Shown one piece after another: positions 11,858-23,560 of a DNA stretch of 64,000 nt (position 1 is its first letter; every line of letters starts with the position of its first letter). Below the pieces are notes generated by a model. That model saw nothing but the letters and a program-made list of their open reading frames with translations. It ran no database searches and was not told where the DNA came from. Location: the NCBI GenBank assembly GCA_013397935.1, contig VZRN01005753.1:138870-202869 (forward strand), read 5' to 3'. The translations under genes were made by a program, and so were the position numbers. This DNA is from Dasyornis broadbenti (taxonomy: Eukaryota > Chordata > Aves > Passeriformes > Dasyornithidae).

Positions 11858-11877
11858 GCCGCGCTTTAATCCGCGGC
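11858..11877. repeat. CpG-rich 6-bp hairpin
   Basis: GCCGCG (11858-11863) and CGCGGC (11872-11877) are perfect reverse complements around an 8-base AT-rich loop. The surrounding 50 bases contain several CpGs in an otherwise CpG-poor region. Confidence 0.7.
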
Positions 11878-13612
11878 GCTGTTCGTGCACCGGCTCACGC
11901 TGCCTGTAGTATTTTCACAGCATCACACATCTCGAGGAAACAGAAGGGAAGCTCAGCTGGTCTCTTTTTAGTGATACTCTAGGTTTGCAAAGGTGATGAC
12001 TGCACCCTCTAATGGGAGAGAAAGGTCTGCCTGGTGGTTAAAATATATGGCTGGCTATTAGCCAGTTCGGATTTGCTCTATACATTTGCATAGACTTGTG
12101 GGATCAGTGGCTTCATGCTTGGCTTGTGCTGGCTGTGAAGTGGGTCCCATCTCGTTCTGTTGCATGTGCTTTACCAGGGGCCCCAGCGCACATCCCAGCA
12201 CTGGTGTTTGAATACCTGCACCTGGCTGGGCAAATTCTTCTGGGTGGGTGCTCCATGAGGTGCTCATTCCTGGAGGAGGGTCCCACAGGAGACACTTGCA
12301 TATCCTATGAAACGATGGAAAACCAGCCCAACAGCCCCACAACTGGTATCACTGGGAGGGAATCAATGGGAATACTAGAATAGTCTTTTAATTAGAGCCC
12401 ATCCCTCCATTACAGCCTCACATAATATCCCGCAGACAAAATTTAGCAGTGTATGAAAATCACATGAACTACATAATTTTGCATTAGGAAAGAGGCCAGG
12501 AAGGTTGTATTCCTATGGTTGAAGGGCTCTATAATTGTATTCACCCTATAAATTACTTTATCTCCTGTGTGATGGGTGTTTGATGACCAGAAAATAGCTG
12601 CAGTGATCCAGAGCAGTCTTGTCTGACAGGAGGTTTTAATCTTCAGATGAGGTTTGGTATCCCTATAACCTGGTGAATGCTTCTTAATAGTGCTGTGGAG
12701 CAAGAAAGCATTGACAGATTAAATCTTAAAGTTTTTCAGTCTGAAAATCAGCTTTTTATGGGATTGTATCCGATTTTTAGGACATCTTCTATAATCTGCT
12801 TATTGCAGATCTAAAATAACACTGAGCAGAAGACAACAGCAGTCACAGAGGAAAGAACAGGAATCCCTTGATGGAAAAAAGCCAGGTGTGTACTCTGATC
12901 CTCCTCAGCCATCTACGGGCAATGAGCAGCAGACCAGTAAAGGTTTTTATTAATAATAAAAATATTCTTTATCTTGCTGGATTAAAAATTGGAAAAAAGG
13001 TATTAAGTTGTTCAGAAAGACATTTTCTTTTTAAAATTTTCTCACTAAAAGGAAGTAAAATACAGGGTCTGGTTTGCATATTTGTTCCGCTTGAATTAGG
13101 AAGTTTGATTTTCCAGGGAGAGAGGTGACTTAAATTACCTAAAGTGCCTGCCAATCTCATTCTCCTGAAAGTTACAATTTGGGCCATTTTAAAACAGTTC
13201 AAAAAATGGAGGGGTGCAATAAGCAAGAGTATATTTGCCTTATACCAAACAGTTTCTCACATTGTCTAAATATTTTACAGTTTTGAGTTAGAGCAAGCTG
13301 AATGTACATCAAAAGGATAAAAAGTTCTTAATATCTTCTTTTGATGTGATTACACATTGTAGGGACTATTCAGATATCCATCAAAAAGAATTTTCTTGGA
13401 AAGAGCAAAGAGACATAAGGCAAGGCAGAACTATGGTGAGCTGGGGACTCAGCTCAGCCTGAAAAGAAATATGATAAAATGTAAGAAATGAATAAGAGGA
13501 AAAAGGAAAGGGAGTGAAATTATATAATTCAGAGGTGCAAGGCAATCCCAAACTCTCTGCAGAGAGAACAGATTGTCAGTCCCTGAGGGAAGGAAGCAAA
13601 GGAAGCAACTAT

Positions 13613-13655
13613 ATGCAAATGAGCACGATCATTTATGCAAATTGTATTTACAATT
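13613..13655. promoter_or_regulatory. Two octamer (ATGCAAAT) motifs, candidate POU-factor sites
   Basis: ATGCAAAT, the consensus octamer bound by POU-domain factors, occurs at 13613-13620 and 13635-13642 on the same strand. The spacing is 22 bases, about two helical turns. Just downstream is a small inverted repeat, AATTGT/ACAATT (13640-13655). The motif match is direct. A regulatory role is inference, since single octamers arise by chance in AT-rich DNA. Confidence 0.35.
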
Positions 13656-14100
13656 GGTCACAGAATTTTTGTGGGCCCAGATGATTGCTGTGAGAAGCAA
13701 AACAGCAGGATCCGGGTTAAATTAATATACTAATCTTACTAATCTAGTCAGGGGTTTTCATGTTTTTTTTTTTTTCCTCCAACAACATAGAGATGTAAGA
13801 TAGTGGATCAGGACAGATATTTATCAGGATGTTGTTTCCATAGCAGCTACAACAGATGCCCAGAAGAGTGCAAAAAAGCCTGGGGTGTGTGAAAAGGGCA
13901 TTGTGATCCCCCTGGGACAACTTTCCAGCAGTAACTATTACAGGGAATGCTGAACTGGAGGCCACAGATGGGCTGCTGTATTTAATAGCAGCTCAATCTG
14001 TGGACTTCCATGGATGTCTAATCTCTTCTTTGAACCTGTGGATAATTTTTTGTTTCTGGAAAATTCTGTGACAAAGGTTCACAGTTCAATGTACAGCATA

Positions 14101-14192
14101 GAAAAAAAAAAAAAATAAAACCAAACAGATGAAACCAAAACCAAAATAAGAAAAACAAACCAAGAAAAAAACCCCAAAAACAAAAGAAAAGG
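14101..14192. repeat. A-rich low-complexity run
   Basis: Poly(A) is followed by irregular AAACC and AAAAC units. This is simple-sequence DNA with no visible source element upstream. Confidence 0.75.
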
Positions 14193-15244
14193 ACACAAAA
14201 AGAAAGCCCACCTTTTAAATTTTCTGTCTAACCATTTTTTTTGAGTCTTGAAGATATGGTATTGTGAAAAAGTGAATTATTTCTCTTCCTTACTTTCCTC
14301 ACACCATTCCTGCTTCTATAGATCTCTGTTATATCCACCATAACAGTTTATTTTCATTTTCTAGTGGGTGTTTTATGCCCTTGATTGTCTTTGTCACCTT
14401 CTTTCCACATCTTCCAGTTCTACTATATTCTTCGCAAGACAATGGGATAGTATATTCCATTCAGAACACACAAATGAAGTACAGCGATACAAATCTTATT
14501 CGGAGCCATCAATGAATATGTATAGTTAGGGTTATTTTTCCACACGTACGTTACTTTGCATTTGTAGAAATTAAATTTTCTCAACCATTTTATTATCCAG
14601 TTAGACAGTACCACAGGATAATTCTGTGACTCTTTGAATTCAGTATTAGATTTGACTGCCCTGTATAATTTTTAACACCTGCAAGTGCTGTTCCTTTTTC
14701 AGATTACATGTGGATACTGTGAAGAACAGTGGGCACAGTGTGGCTCATGGGGAAACCATCTGCTAAATTCTCCCCACTGCAAAAATAAATTATGTGCTCT
14801 CACTACTTGTTTCCTTATCTCTTAACCACTCCTAAGAAGAGAAATTTTCTGCACCCCTCAGCCCATGACCACGTACTCCCTGCAGGAATGGCTTTTAAAT
14901 CTGCCAAAAAATGATGGTATTGTTCTGAGAGCAGTGGATTTCTTCACTGCATGGTCCTGCCTAGGGGCAACATCTCAAGTATGCCCACCAGAGACAGCTG
15001 AGGAGTCCAGCAGCATCAGCTGCCCACCAGTGGTCCCTCTGAGGAGAAGTGGCCATGTCTGGGACAGCCATTCCCTCTCTTGTCTGCTCTTCACAGCCAG
15101 ATGACACCTTCTGCCTTGGGGACACCATCCCTGTCCTCTGAGAGGGGTTGGGAAAGAGGCAGGGGCACAGGGAATGTCTATGACAGAGCACGAGAAAGTC
15201 CACCTCACCCACAGCCAGGTCTGCTGGTGCACACCAAGTACAGA

Positions 15245-15657
15245 TCTGCTGAGGGGCTGCTGAGGCAGCTGGGGAGGCTCAGTCTGGAGAAAACGAGGCT
15301 CAGGGGGGACCTTGTGGCTCTGCCCAACTCCTGACAGGAGGGGGCAGCCGGGGGTGTCACGTTCTGCTCCCAGGGAACTGGGACAGGAGGAGAGGAAATG
15401 GCCTCAGGTTGCCCCAGGGGAGGTTTACGGTGGATTGTATTGGGAAAAACTTCTTCAGCAAAAGGATTTCCCAGCCCTCTCATGGCTGCCCAGGGCAGTG
15501 GTGGAGTCCCTACCCCTGCAGAGATTTCATAGAGGTTTCGATGTGACATTTGGGGGCATGGTTTAGTGCTGGACTTGGCAGTGCTGGGGAACGGCTGGAC
15601 GAGATAACCTCAGAGATCTTTTCCAACCCAAATGATTCTATGATCCTACGATTCCAT
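15245..15657 (+). mobile_element. CR1 LINE 3' fragment, older type, sense orientation
   Basis: The plus strand reads through the end of CR1 ORF2: nucleotide blocks 'gctcagtctggagaaaacga', 'ctcaggggggaccttgtggc', 'caggttgccccaggggaggt' and 'gcccagggcagtggtggagt'. The 3' UTR-like part follows, with 'gggggcatggtttagtgctg' and 'ttccaacccaaatgattcta', ending in repeated 'gattctatgatcc'-like units. A plus-strand frame ending at 15334 carries LGRLSLEKTRLRGDL, matching the ORF2 'LGLFSLEKRRLRGDL' region. It is 5'-truncated and broken. It belongs to a different subfamily from most copies in the window. Confidence 0.93.
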
Positions 15658-16383
15658 GACTTCTATCGCCTCCAGCTAAGGTTAGTTAGGTTTGTCAACA
15701 ATTGCCTTTTCATCCCATGACCTCGCCATGGGTTGTTCGTTTATATGTACTTGCCAGTGTATGAGATAACCCTTGTCACACAACTGGGTGTTGACACTGG
15801 ACAGAAGTTGATTGCCCCTGGAAAGCTTCTGAAGTTGTTCTGGTTTACAACTGATAACAGTCAGGGTGGATTTGATACCTTGATATGAAATCAGCGTAAG
15901 TGAGGATGACTTTCACGCTTCAAATTTCTCAAGTCTTCCAAGCCAGAAAACATTCTTTCATGCATTATGGCAGTGTGTAGAAGTGTTTAATATGGTGTTC
16001 CTTTCATACCAGAACTGCAGACTTCTGGCAGTTTTCAGAGATAACTCAACTTGGGCTGCAGGATGGGGGAATTTAAGCTGGCTGTGAGGAGATCACACTG
16101 ATTATCCCATTTGCAGGAGGGCTTGAGAACATGGTAATCTCTACCTGGCTTTGGGCACAGAAGTCTTCACCTCAGTCACAGCACAAGCTAATCCTCATAG
16201 ATGCAATCAGTACCAAGAGTCTCAGTGATACACGAGAAGTATATTCCTAGATCCTGAATTCCTTAATATGACTGCCCCCTCTATTTCTTGCACTGCTTTC
16301 ACATTACTGTACTTGCAAGAAAGACGCACCACATAGGGCTGATTCCTCTTTATTTTCATCTAGATGGGAACTGTTCCTCACTA
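15658..16383. other. Unique non-coding DNA
   Basis: Single-copy sequence lies between a CR1 and the (AAAAC)n array. No gene, RNA or repeat is recognised. Confidence 0.55.
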
Positions 16384-16538
16384 CAAAACAAAACAAAACA
16401 AAACAAAACAAAACAAAACAAAACAAAACAAAACAAAACAAAACAAAACAAAAAACAAAACAAAAAACAAAANCAAAACAAAACAAAACAAAACAAAACA
16501 AAACAAAACAAAACAAAAAACAAAACAAAAAACAAAAA
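16384..16538. repeat. (AAAAC)n microsatellite, about 155 bases
   Basis: An almost pure CAAAA pentanucleotide array, interrupted by a few CAAAAAA units and one undetermined base at 16473. The frames that cross it (up to 136 codons) are Lys-Gln-Asn-Lys-Thr repeats on one strand and Phe-Cys-Val-Leu repeats on the other, created by the period-5 repeat having no stop codons. They are not genes. Confidence 0.97.
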
Positions 16539-17930
16539 CTCTTATGATAACAGCCCATGTTGGCGTAAGAACAAGGAAAACAAGGCCAGCATATTCTCTT
16601 GGCTGCATTTTGCTCTCCCGGGAGGAAGAACGTATTAGATCTTTACCATATGATGAACAGAGAAACAGCACCATGTTGACTGAAGCTACTCCTGCTTTAC
16701 ACCAGGGAGGAGAGCAAACAGCTGCTCACAGAGCCGGCAAGGAGAAAAGCAAAATACTAAACAGTTGGAGCTGACAACAGCAAAGCTTTGTTTCTGGTCA
16801 GCATCTCCAGATAGTGACTGCTTTAGGCTGTGTTCTCCCCTTTTGAAGGAAACACACAGAATTTGTGAGCTGCAACAGATCCCAGCAGGCTGAACACAGC
16901 AGCAGCAGATCTTCTGATCCCTGCCTTTGGTGTCTGCTGATCCATGAGTACTGATCTTGCTCTGGGTTAATTATACCCATCTTTATGTATCCACCAGAAG
17001 CTCCTCATGTTTAACTTGTTCCCTAAATCTGGCTGTGCATCTTTTCCGTGGTCTATTCTGGTTGCCTTTGTGTAGAAGGTGCTGCAGAATTCTGTTCTCT
17101 GCCAGTATCACCTCAAGGACCAGTCAAGTTCCTTCTGTGCATTTTCTCATTTTGCAAGCTCATTTAATGTCCATACCAAGCTTATGGCAGCAGGGATACG
17201 CAAGCCTACAGCTAAGCCAAAAATAGTAATGCTAGCTGGAAGAAGCTCACCAATGAAAAGTGCTTTTGATTTAAATGAGCAAAATTTACAGCAGACAGTA
17301 GATGTTAACTTTGGTTGAACATTCTCTGTGTTTAAGTTAAGTAGTTACCTTTTCTGGAATTTATGAAAAATCATGATTGGGAGATTGTGTGGTCTCCCCC
17401 TTTTCATTTCTCCTCTATTTAGGAAAATAAAAATAATTATATATTTCCTTATGTCCGGGAGGACAAATAGCCGAACTGTGGCTGGAGATATAGAGGATGG
17501 GACAGGATTTCTCAGGTTTAGGACTTATAACTGCATTAGGACTGACAGAGGAGGAAACTATTGCTCTCTCACCTCTTCTGCCCTCAAACCCTGGCAGGTA
17601 CATATTTATATCTCTTCTTTGAGGTATGAGAAAATTGTGGTTGTCCCCTCTAGCTGGAAAGGATGCAGAAGCGTCACTCAAAACACAGACGGCTGTGTGA
17701 TGCCCACAGACGAGATTAGAAAAATGCTGTGCCTAGTTTTATTTTGAGGATATTGTAATAATTTGTTCTTTTTTGTCAATTATAAATGAAGTCATGATGG
17801 AAGTTTTAAAAGTGGGTTCCTAAGTACCTGTCCCTTCCTTGTTCCACCATAATCTAGAAAATTCCCTGAGCAAGAAAACAAACTACAGCATTGTGGTCTG
17901 TGGGTCCTGCACAATTCTTGATACCATTAA

Positions 17931-18617
17931 GCTTGGCTTACTGCACTGGTTTTACATAAATTCATGGTAATTATGATGACCTTTAAGCCTGGGATAACCC
18001 ATGGAAGTACTGGAGCAACTTCTGTAGTAATGTCATTAGCAGAGCTTTATCAAGAATTCATCATATTGTGGAGGCTTGTAGCGGGAGAATTCCACCCAAA
18101 AGGAGCCATAGAGGAGGTTCTAACAAGGAAACCATCCAAGCAGTGTGCTGCCAGCCATTGTGTAACAGAAGGGAAAGGAATTGTAAAAAGAGCTTTGCGC
18201 TTCACTGGTGACTGTAAGAAGTGCAAGCTGGCTGAGACAGAGAAAGAATTTACTCAATTTCAAAATTTACTTGTTAATAATTCATTAACTATGACAGTGG
18301 CAATTAAGCCCCAGACTAGCTTTTCCTGTTCTTTCATCTTTCAGCCTGCAAAGATGGACTTTGGCCAATCCATTCCTAGAGATCTTCTATCTAATTTTAA
18401 TTTCTCTTCCCCCCTTTCATCCATTGAAACTCTATTTCTACTTCCAATTACATTCAATTCTTCACAGCTTCCTTTCCCAGCCACATACTATTATTATTGC
18501 TCTGCTGTTTTCCAGTGGGATTCTCCTAGCACCTTCCTGACATTATCACCCACTTTGTTGCAAGAAACCTGGCCCTTGCTCCATCATGCTCTTAATTGGC
18601 TTTTGACCTTCCCATAG
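17931..18617 (+). other. Unassigned 229-codon open stretch, coding status doubtful
   Basis: The frame is open from just after a TAA at 17928-17930 to a stop ending at 18617. The first ATG is at 17964, giving 217 residues. It is not low-complexity and not part of any CR1. I do not recognise the protein. The first half is fairly polar (Lys/Glu-rich around residues 45-95). The second half is rich in Ser, Phe and Leu, with a Tyr4 run near residue 175. No signal peptide, domain motif or splice signals stand out. A frame this long is unlikely but not impossible by chance in 64 kb of 60% AT DNA. No promoter, Kozak context or poly(A) signal supports a gene. Confidence 0.15.
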
Positions 18618-19831
18618 CACTCTGTCCTGCCTGTTTGTAACCCTGACCTCCTCCAGGTTTCACATTCTGCATTTCCTTCTCTTCAGCTGCATTCCTTAAA
18701 TTATTGTCTTATTGGAATCCCTGATTCTCAGCTTAGTCAAGGCTATTTTCTCTGTGTCTGTGTAGATGGTATCCATTACACATCTCCTTTTCCAAGCTAA
18801 AACAGAGCATTGTACTGTAATGAAATGCAGTGTTTGCCGTGTTGCATGTTGGAGAATTTGTATGATGGTCAGTCCTTAGGTCTCAGCCTAAAACCAGATA
18901 ATTTAGCTAAATACACTGTATTGTCTCTGAAGAGAATAATGTAACGTTAAAAGCATCAGTAAAAGAAGGGAAATCATCAAGAGTGAAATATCTCTGTCTT
19001 TCTGAAACTCAGAAATAATATATGGCTATCTTGCACACCTTTTTTTTCCTCTGTTTTCATTACTTACATGCAGACACGAAAGTTAATTTCAGCTCTGCTG
19101 TGTTTTTTCTGTCTATAACCAGAAATATGAGTAAGTTGTAGTTCTTCTCTTGACTGAATCACACAGAAAACTTCTTGGGTGCTATACCCAGCACCAGTGA
19201 CACAGAGATGTATTTATTTAGACGAGTTTTCTCTGACAGTGGGGAAAAAAATAACACTTTCGCCTACTTCAAGCAAAACTGGACAATAACAGGTTCAGGA
19301 ACTGCCTATTCTAATTTTCCAGGACAGGATCTTCCTGTCTGGGTATTTATACAGCAGCTACCACTGTGGTATCTAAACCCCCTATTGATTTATTAAAGTG
19401 CAGTCATAAAGCACTCTGTATTTTTTTTTTTTCCCTTTCTCTGTTATTTTATGTGGTGTTATTGTGGGAAAGTGAGGTCAATGGAAGAATGTTTTACATT
19501 TTGTTCTGAAACTGCTGAGGTTTACAGTCACTCTGATGTGTTCCAGAAGCAACTATCACAATGTGGACCAGTAGCCAAAAAAACCTTTGTCTCCTTCTTT
19601 CACGAGTTTCTTTCTAGACTTTTTGAGGAGTGGAGCTCCCCTCTGCGATCTCTCTGATAATGTGGATAAAGCAATATGGGATTTTTGGAAACTGAGGAGA
19701 AAATTCTTGATTTCATGTACCAAGTCATTTGAATGCCAGCTCAAATACCCGTTTACTTCCAGCTGTCGCCCGTTCAGCAAATGGATAGTTGTGTTTTCCG
19801 TCAGCTCAAGGGTGTGTTTTACTTAATTTAA

Positions 19832-19849
19832 TTTTTTTTTTTTTTTTTT
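19832..19849. repeat. Poly(T) run
   Basis: An uninterrupted run of 18 T, preceded by AT-rich sequence. It is simple-sequence DNA. Confidence 0.85.
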
Positions 19850-20579
19850 GTAAGCTTACAGTCACCAAAGTCAGGAGGTGTGGGGTTGGGTAGGCAGGTG
19901 TGTCACTATTTGAAGATACAGCCAGGGCTCAAATGAAGGGCAGTATGAATGTGGTTGAGCCTGAGGCATTTTGGGTGCCCACAGTGCATGCAGGGAGTAC
20001 GAGGAAACACCTTCTCTTCAGATATGTGAATAACAGCAGCATTCCTGAATGGAATGGGACTACCATTGGAAAGAAAACATCGCATACACTTTTCTGAGCT
20101 CTGGCCAAAAAAAAAAATTATTCTTCAGTTGGTGAGTTGCTTTTTAACTGTGAAGCCAAGAGACTAAACAACTTGAGTGTATTCCGGGAATGGCCATATT
20201 TGAAAGAGGTGATCCAGGGGTAAAACCTGCTCATGTGTTTCTGGCATTCTTGTCCAGGATAACTCAGAATCTTCACAGGAAACGGGTGTCACTGCTGAGC
20301 TCAGCTGGTTAGCATAGCATTGCAGGAGGGCTCTGAGCTATGTCCATGGGCAAGACAACACAAGGACATTTTTTGTAGACAGAAGCAGCATTCAGAATAT
20401 TCTAGGGCGTCCAGAATATATGTGCCTGAAACTCGCATACATAAAAAACAAAGCAAACCAGTGATGTTTAAAATCCATAAATGTTTTGGGCATTTTAAAG
20501 CAAGTTCATACTAAATTGGTACCTGCAAAATCCAATATGTTGCAAATTAAAACCTCCACAAGCAAAAACTATGCCAGTG

Positions 20580-20655
20580 TTTTTTTGTTTTTTTTTTTAA
20601 ACTTTTTTTTTTTTAACTTTGTTTTGTTTTGTTTTGTTTTTTTGGTTTTTTGTTT
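20580..20655. repeat. T-rich run with (TTTTG)n segment
   Basis: Long T stretches are broken by G, including about four TTTTG units near 20620-20640. It is the same pentanucleotide family, in the opposite orientation, as the array at 16384-16538. Confidence 0.85.
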
Positions 20656-22339
20656 GCAAGTATTAACTGCACCCAGCACTTGTTCATCACTGTGTAGTGC
20701 TGATACTGGAACAGACATAAATTTAATAAAATCCAAGTTTCTTTTTTTCTCTCCCCTTCATTTCCATTCTGACCAACACATTTTAATTCAGTCCATATGA
20801 ATGAAGTTCAGCCATTAATTTTATATAACCTGATCTGTGCCACAGAATAAATAATACAGTATTTGTTGCCAAATTAGAACACTCTAACTGAAATAGATAT
20901 GTGCATTTAGTGAAGCCAATCCGTAATTTACTTGAACCAGTATTAGTAAGGCAGCCAACATATGGGATTTTAAACCCAAAGTACATTTGTAGATGAGCTT
21001 TTATAATGCAAATGGATATACATATTTCTGAAGCAGAGTATATTCAATAAAAACCACCAACTTCCTGAATGTCAGCTGACACAGCAGTGGATAACATGCT
21101 ATCTTTCCTCTTCTCAACTTCATGTTTATTGAACATCTTTTTATATTTCTTCAGCTTGATTTATTTAGTTTTTGATAGAAACACTTTCAAAACCAGAATT
21201 CTTGCCTGTGATTCCAGCTTCATTCTCCAAATTTTCAGTAGCAGCCCAATGCAATAAATTAATCTGGGAGGAAAGGCAAATTTCCCATAAATACCTGTAA
21301 TTATTTTGCAGTTCTCTCTATCCTTGACATCTGTGCATTCTGAAATAGTCACCAAATATAATCATGCAAAGGAAAAGCTTTTAGAAAAGTGGTGCTGAGA
21401 CATTTGTACCTAGTTGGTCTGAATGTGGTAACTTCTTTTGAGCACTAATCTGCACAAGCAAAACTGTTATTATCTTGGTTGAATATACCAATTCAGAAAA
21501 GTGCTTCTATCACTCACATTTTCAGCTGCTGAAAAGAGAGCTGTATTTGTGCATCTCTTGCAGGTTCTGCTACTAGATGAAAAAAAGCTGAACTGTTTTG
21601 GTGTGGTTCACCAACGGAAGAAACCTGTAGCTGACAGTAGTTTGGGAGGAGGTGAGAATTAAAGTCAGTGACGATAAACCGCGTAATTGCATGGCTGCAG
21701 AGCGAAATTGCTTCCTAGCTCCAGGTGTGTTTCACTTATATGCCTGGTGAGAATAAATAGCCAGCCCTCCCTGCATATGTGTTACCAGGTCTGTAAAACA
21801 CCATCAGACACATCGTGCTTGAAGAGGCCTTTTGAGTTATGGCTCTCTGGATATAAAATATTGGACTAAAATAAACACAGAGGGTTGACCACCAGATTCT
21901 TGGGCTGCTTGTGCTTCAGGACATTCCCCAAGGGTTCAGTGAAGGAAAATGTGAAGCCTCCAATGATTGCAACCAGTGCTTCCCCCAGATTTTGATGTCT
22001 GGGACACTTTACACCAGAGGTGGCTTATGGAGAGAAAAGACTCAAACCAAGCTGAGATGACAGAGATGTATTCCAGCTAAATTCCAGTTACATTATGGTT
22101 TTCCCTCACTTTTGAATGATGTGAAGATTTAATTTCTAGAGTATAAAACCTACTGGTATCTATCATTAATTTTGTTGTGGAGGAATGGTAAAGAGATTAT
22201 TTAACTTTAGTTTTGACATAATAAAATTAAAAATTTGTTGTGGGTGCAATTGCAAGATGACTGCCTCACTTTGCAGAGCTTGCTTGGAGGTAACTGCTGC
22301 TCTGACAGTAAATAAATCAATATAATTATACAAACATAA

Positions 22340-22612
22340 AGGTGGGGACAGACTCTGTTGCAACAGGACAAGGGGTTTTAACCTAAATGAGAGTAGAGTT
22401 AGGTTAGATTTCCACAATGAGGGTAGTGAAAACCTGGTAGAAGTTGCCCAGAGAGGTAAGGGATGTCCCATCCCTGGAAACACAGAGGGACAGGTTGGAC
22501 AGGGCTCTGAGCAATCTGATCTAGTTGAAGATGTCCCTGCTTATTGCAGGGGGATCAGACTAGAAGGTCTTTAATGTCCCTTCCAACCCGAACTGTGATT
22601 CCATTATTCTGT
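22340..22612 (+). mobile_element. CR1 LINE 3' fragment, sense orientation
   Basis: In order: 'caacaggacaaggggtttta', 'ttaggttagatttccac', 'gttgcccagagaggtaaggg', 'ggacagggctctgagcaatc', 'gatgtccctgcttattgcag' and the terminal 'cccttccaacccgaactgtg' plus 'attctgtga'. It appears to lack some bases between the 'gttagatt' and 'aatgagggtagtg' blocks relative to the usual order, consistent with an old internal deletion. The minus-strand frame at 22166-22483 is its antisense shadow. Confidence 0.93.
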
Positions 22613-23404
22613 GAAACTCCATCTCTTCATCCATGCTCTCAAAGAATATTTGTATCCTGTTCTACCACATGAATTTTCCCATCATAATTGTTTTTACCCA
22701 AAACAACTGTGTACTTAGAGCTCTGAGAGTTTTAATTATAGTGATCACAAGCTTAAACTGAGCACTGAAGTGGAAACAACACAGAAGATCATTCCTTTAT
22801 CTTTCGTCTGTCCTTCATGGAAATCGGGCTAGTTACCAAACCATGTATGTTTGAATTGATGCTCATCTGACCTACTTTTGCTTTCCTACTCTGACAATGT
22901 TTATGTCTTAACTAAATGTCTTTATGGTCACTGTAACCAGAGGAGGCAGCCAATATGGATAATATGGCTTAGAGATGTAGTACCACGGGACTTTCCTCAA
23001 TGCAGGTGATCTTGTCTTATTTTAGGATGGGAGGAGTCACATTTTCTTGAGCATTACGTTTCTGTTCCACAATGCTACTGAGAAATGAGAGCAGTAAGGC
23101 AGGATAATGAGTATGCAGGTTTGGAAAGGTTAGAGTGAAATTCAGACCTCACGGAAGATTCAGGTGAAATTCATACTGGTTTTAGCTCCCAGACGTTCTC
23201 CAGTTCTCAGGAAACATCAGGTTTCTGGCTGTTCTTGCTCAACAATACCACACTGACATTACTGGGACTGTGCCAGAATCCTCACATGAGGGTTTGGCCC
23301 TGAATTACCCATTTATGGCACGAGGACAAGCAGTAATAGTGCAGACCCACATTAAAGGAGGACATTTGTTTCTTATGAAATCAGTTAACAGACACAAAAC
23401 CCAC

Positions 23405-23560
23405 TTGAAATTAATAGAAACTAATTGAAAGTAATGGAGAATTACCTGAAAATGTAGCACAAGATGAAATTAATTGAAGATAATTGATAGTGACTGGAAT
23501 TAATAAAAAATTGAAACAAATTGGGCTTAATTGAAATTTATTGAAAATGAATTAAACTCA
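23405..23560. repeat. Degenerate AT-rich minisatellite with 10-base period
   Basis: The sequence can be read as ten-base units of the form TTGAAATTAA, TAGAAACTAA, TTGAAAGTAA, then again from 23464. TTGA starts at 23405, 23425, 23474, 23484, 23511, 23531 and 23541, so spacings within blocks are 10 or 20 bases. Each unit contains a short A run followed by TAA/TTA. It is too diverged for a simple microsatellite and was probably an old tandem array. A runs spaced by one helical turn would be expected to bend DNA. Confidence 0.65.

Larger units (their letters stand above)
11313..15244. other. Unique non-coding DNA
   Basis: This is a 3.9-kb stretch with no recognisable interspersed repeat. It includes a CpG-rich hairpin (11858-11877), a pair of octamer motifs (13613-13642) and an A-rich low-complexity run (14101-14192). 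The region 14850-15240 is more GC-rich than its surroundings but shows no convincing exon. The short frames on both strands overlap one another and are not recognised. Confidence 0.5.
16539..22339. other. Unique non-coding DNA with one unexplained open stretch
   Basis: Almost 6 kb without a recognisable CR1. It includes the 229-codon open stretch at 17931-18617, a poly(T) run at 19832-19849 and a T-rich segment with four TTTTG-like units at 20580-20655. No RNA gene or exon is supported elsewhere. The segment 19855-20097 is slightly richer in GC but matches nothing I know. Confidence 0.5.

Noticed and set aside
16288..16774. Open frames of 84-136 codons on both strands
   Set aside because: They run through the (AAAAC)n array, which has no stops in several frames. 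The ends are unrecognised unique sequence.
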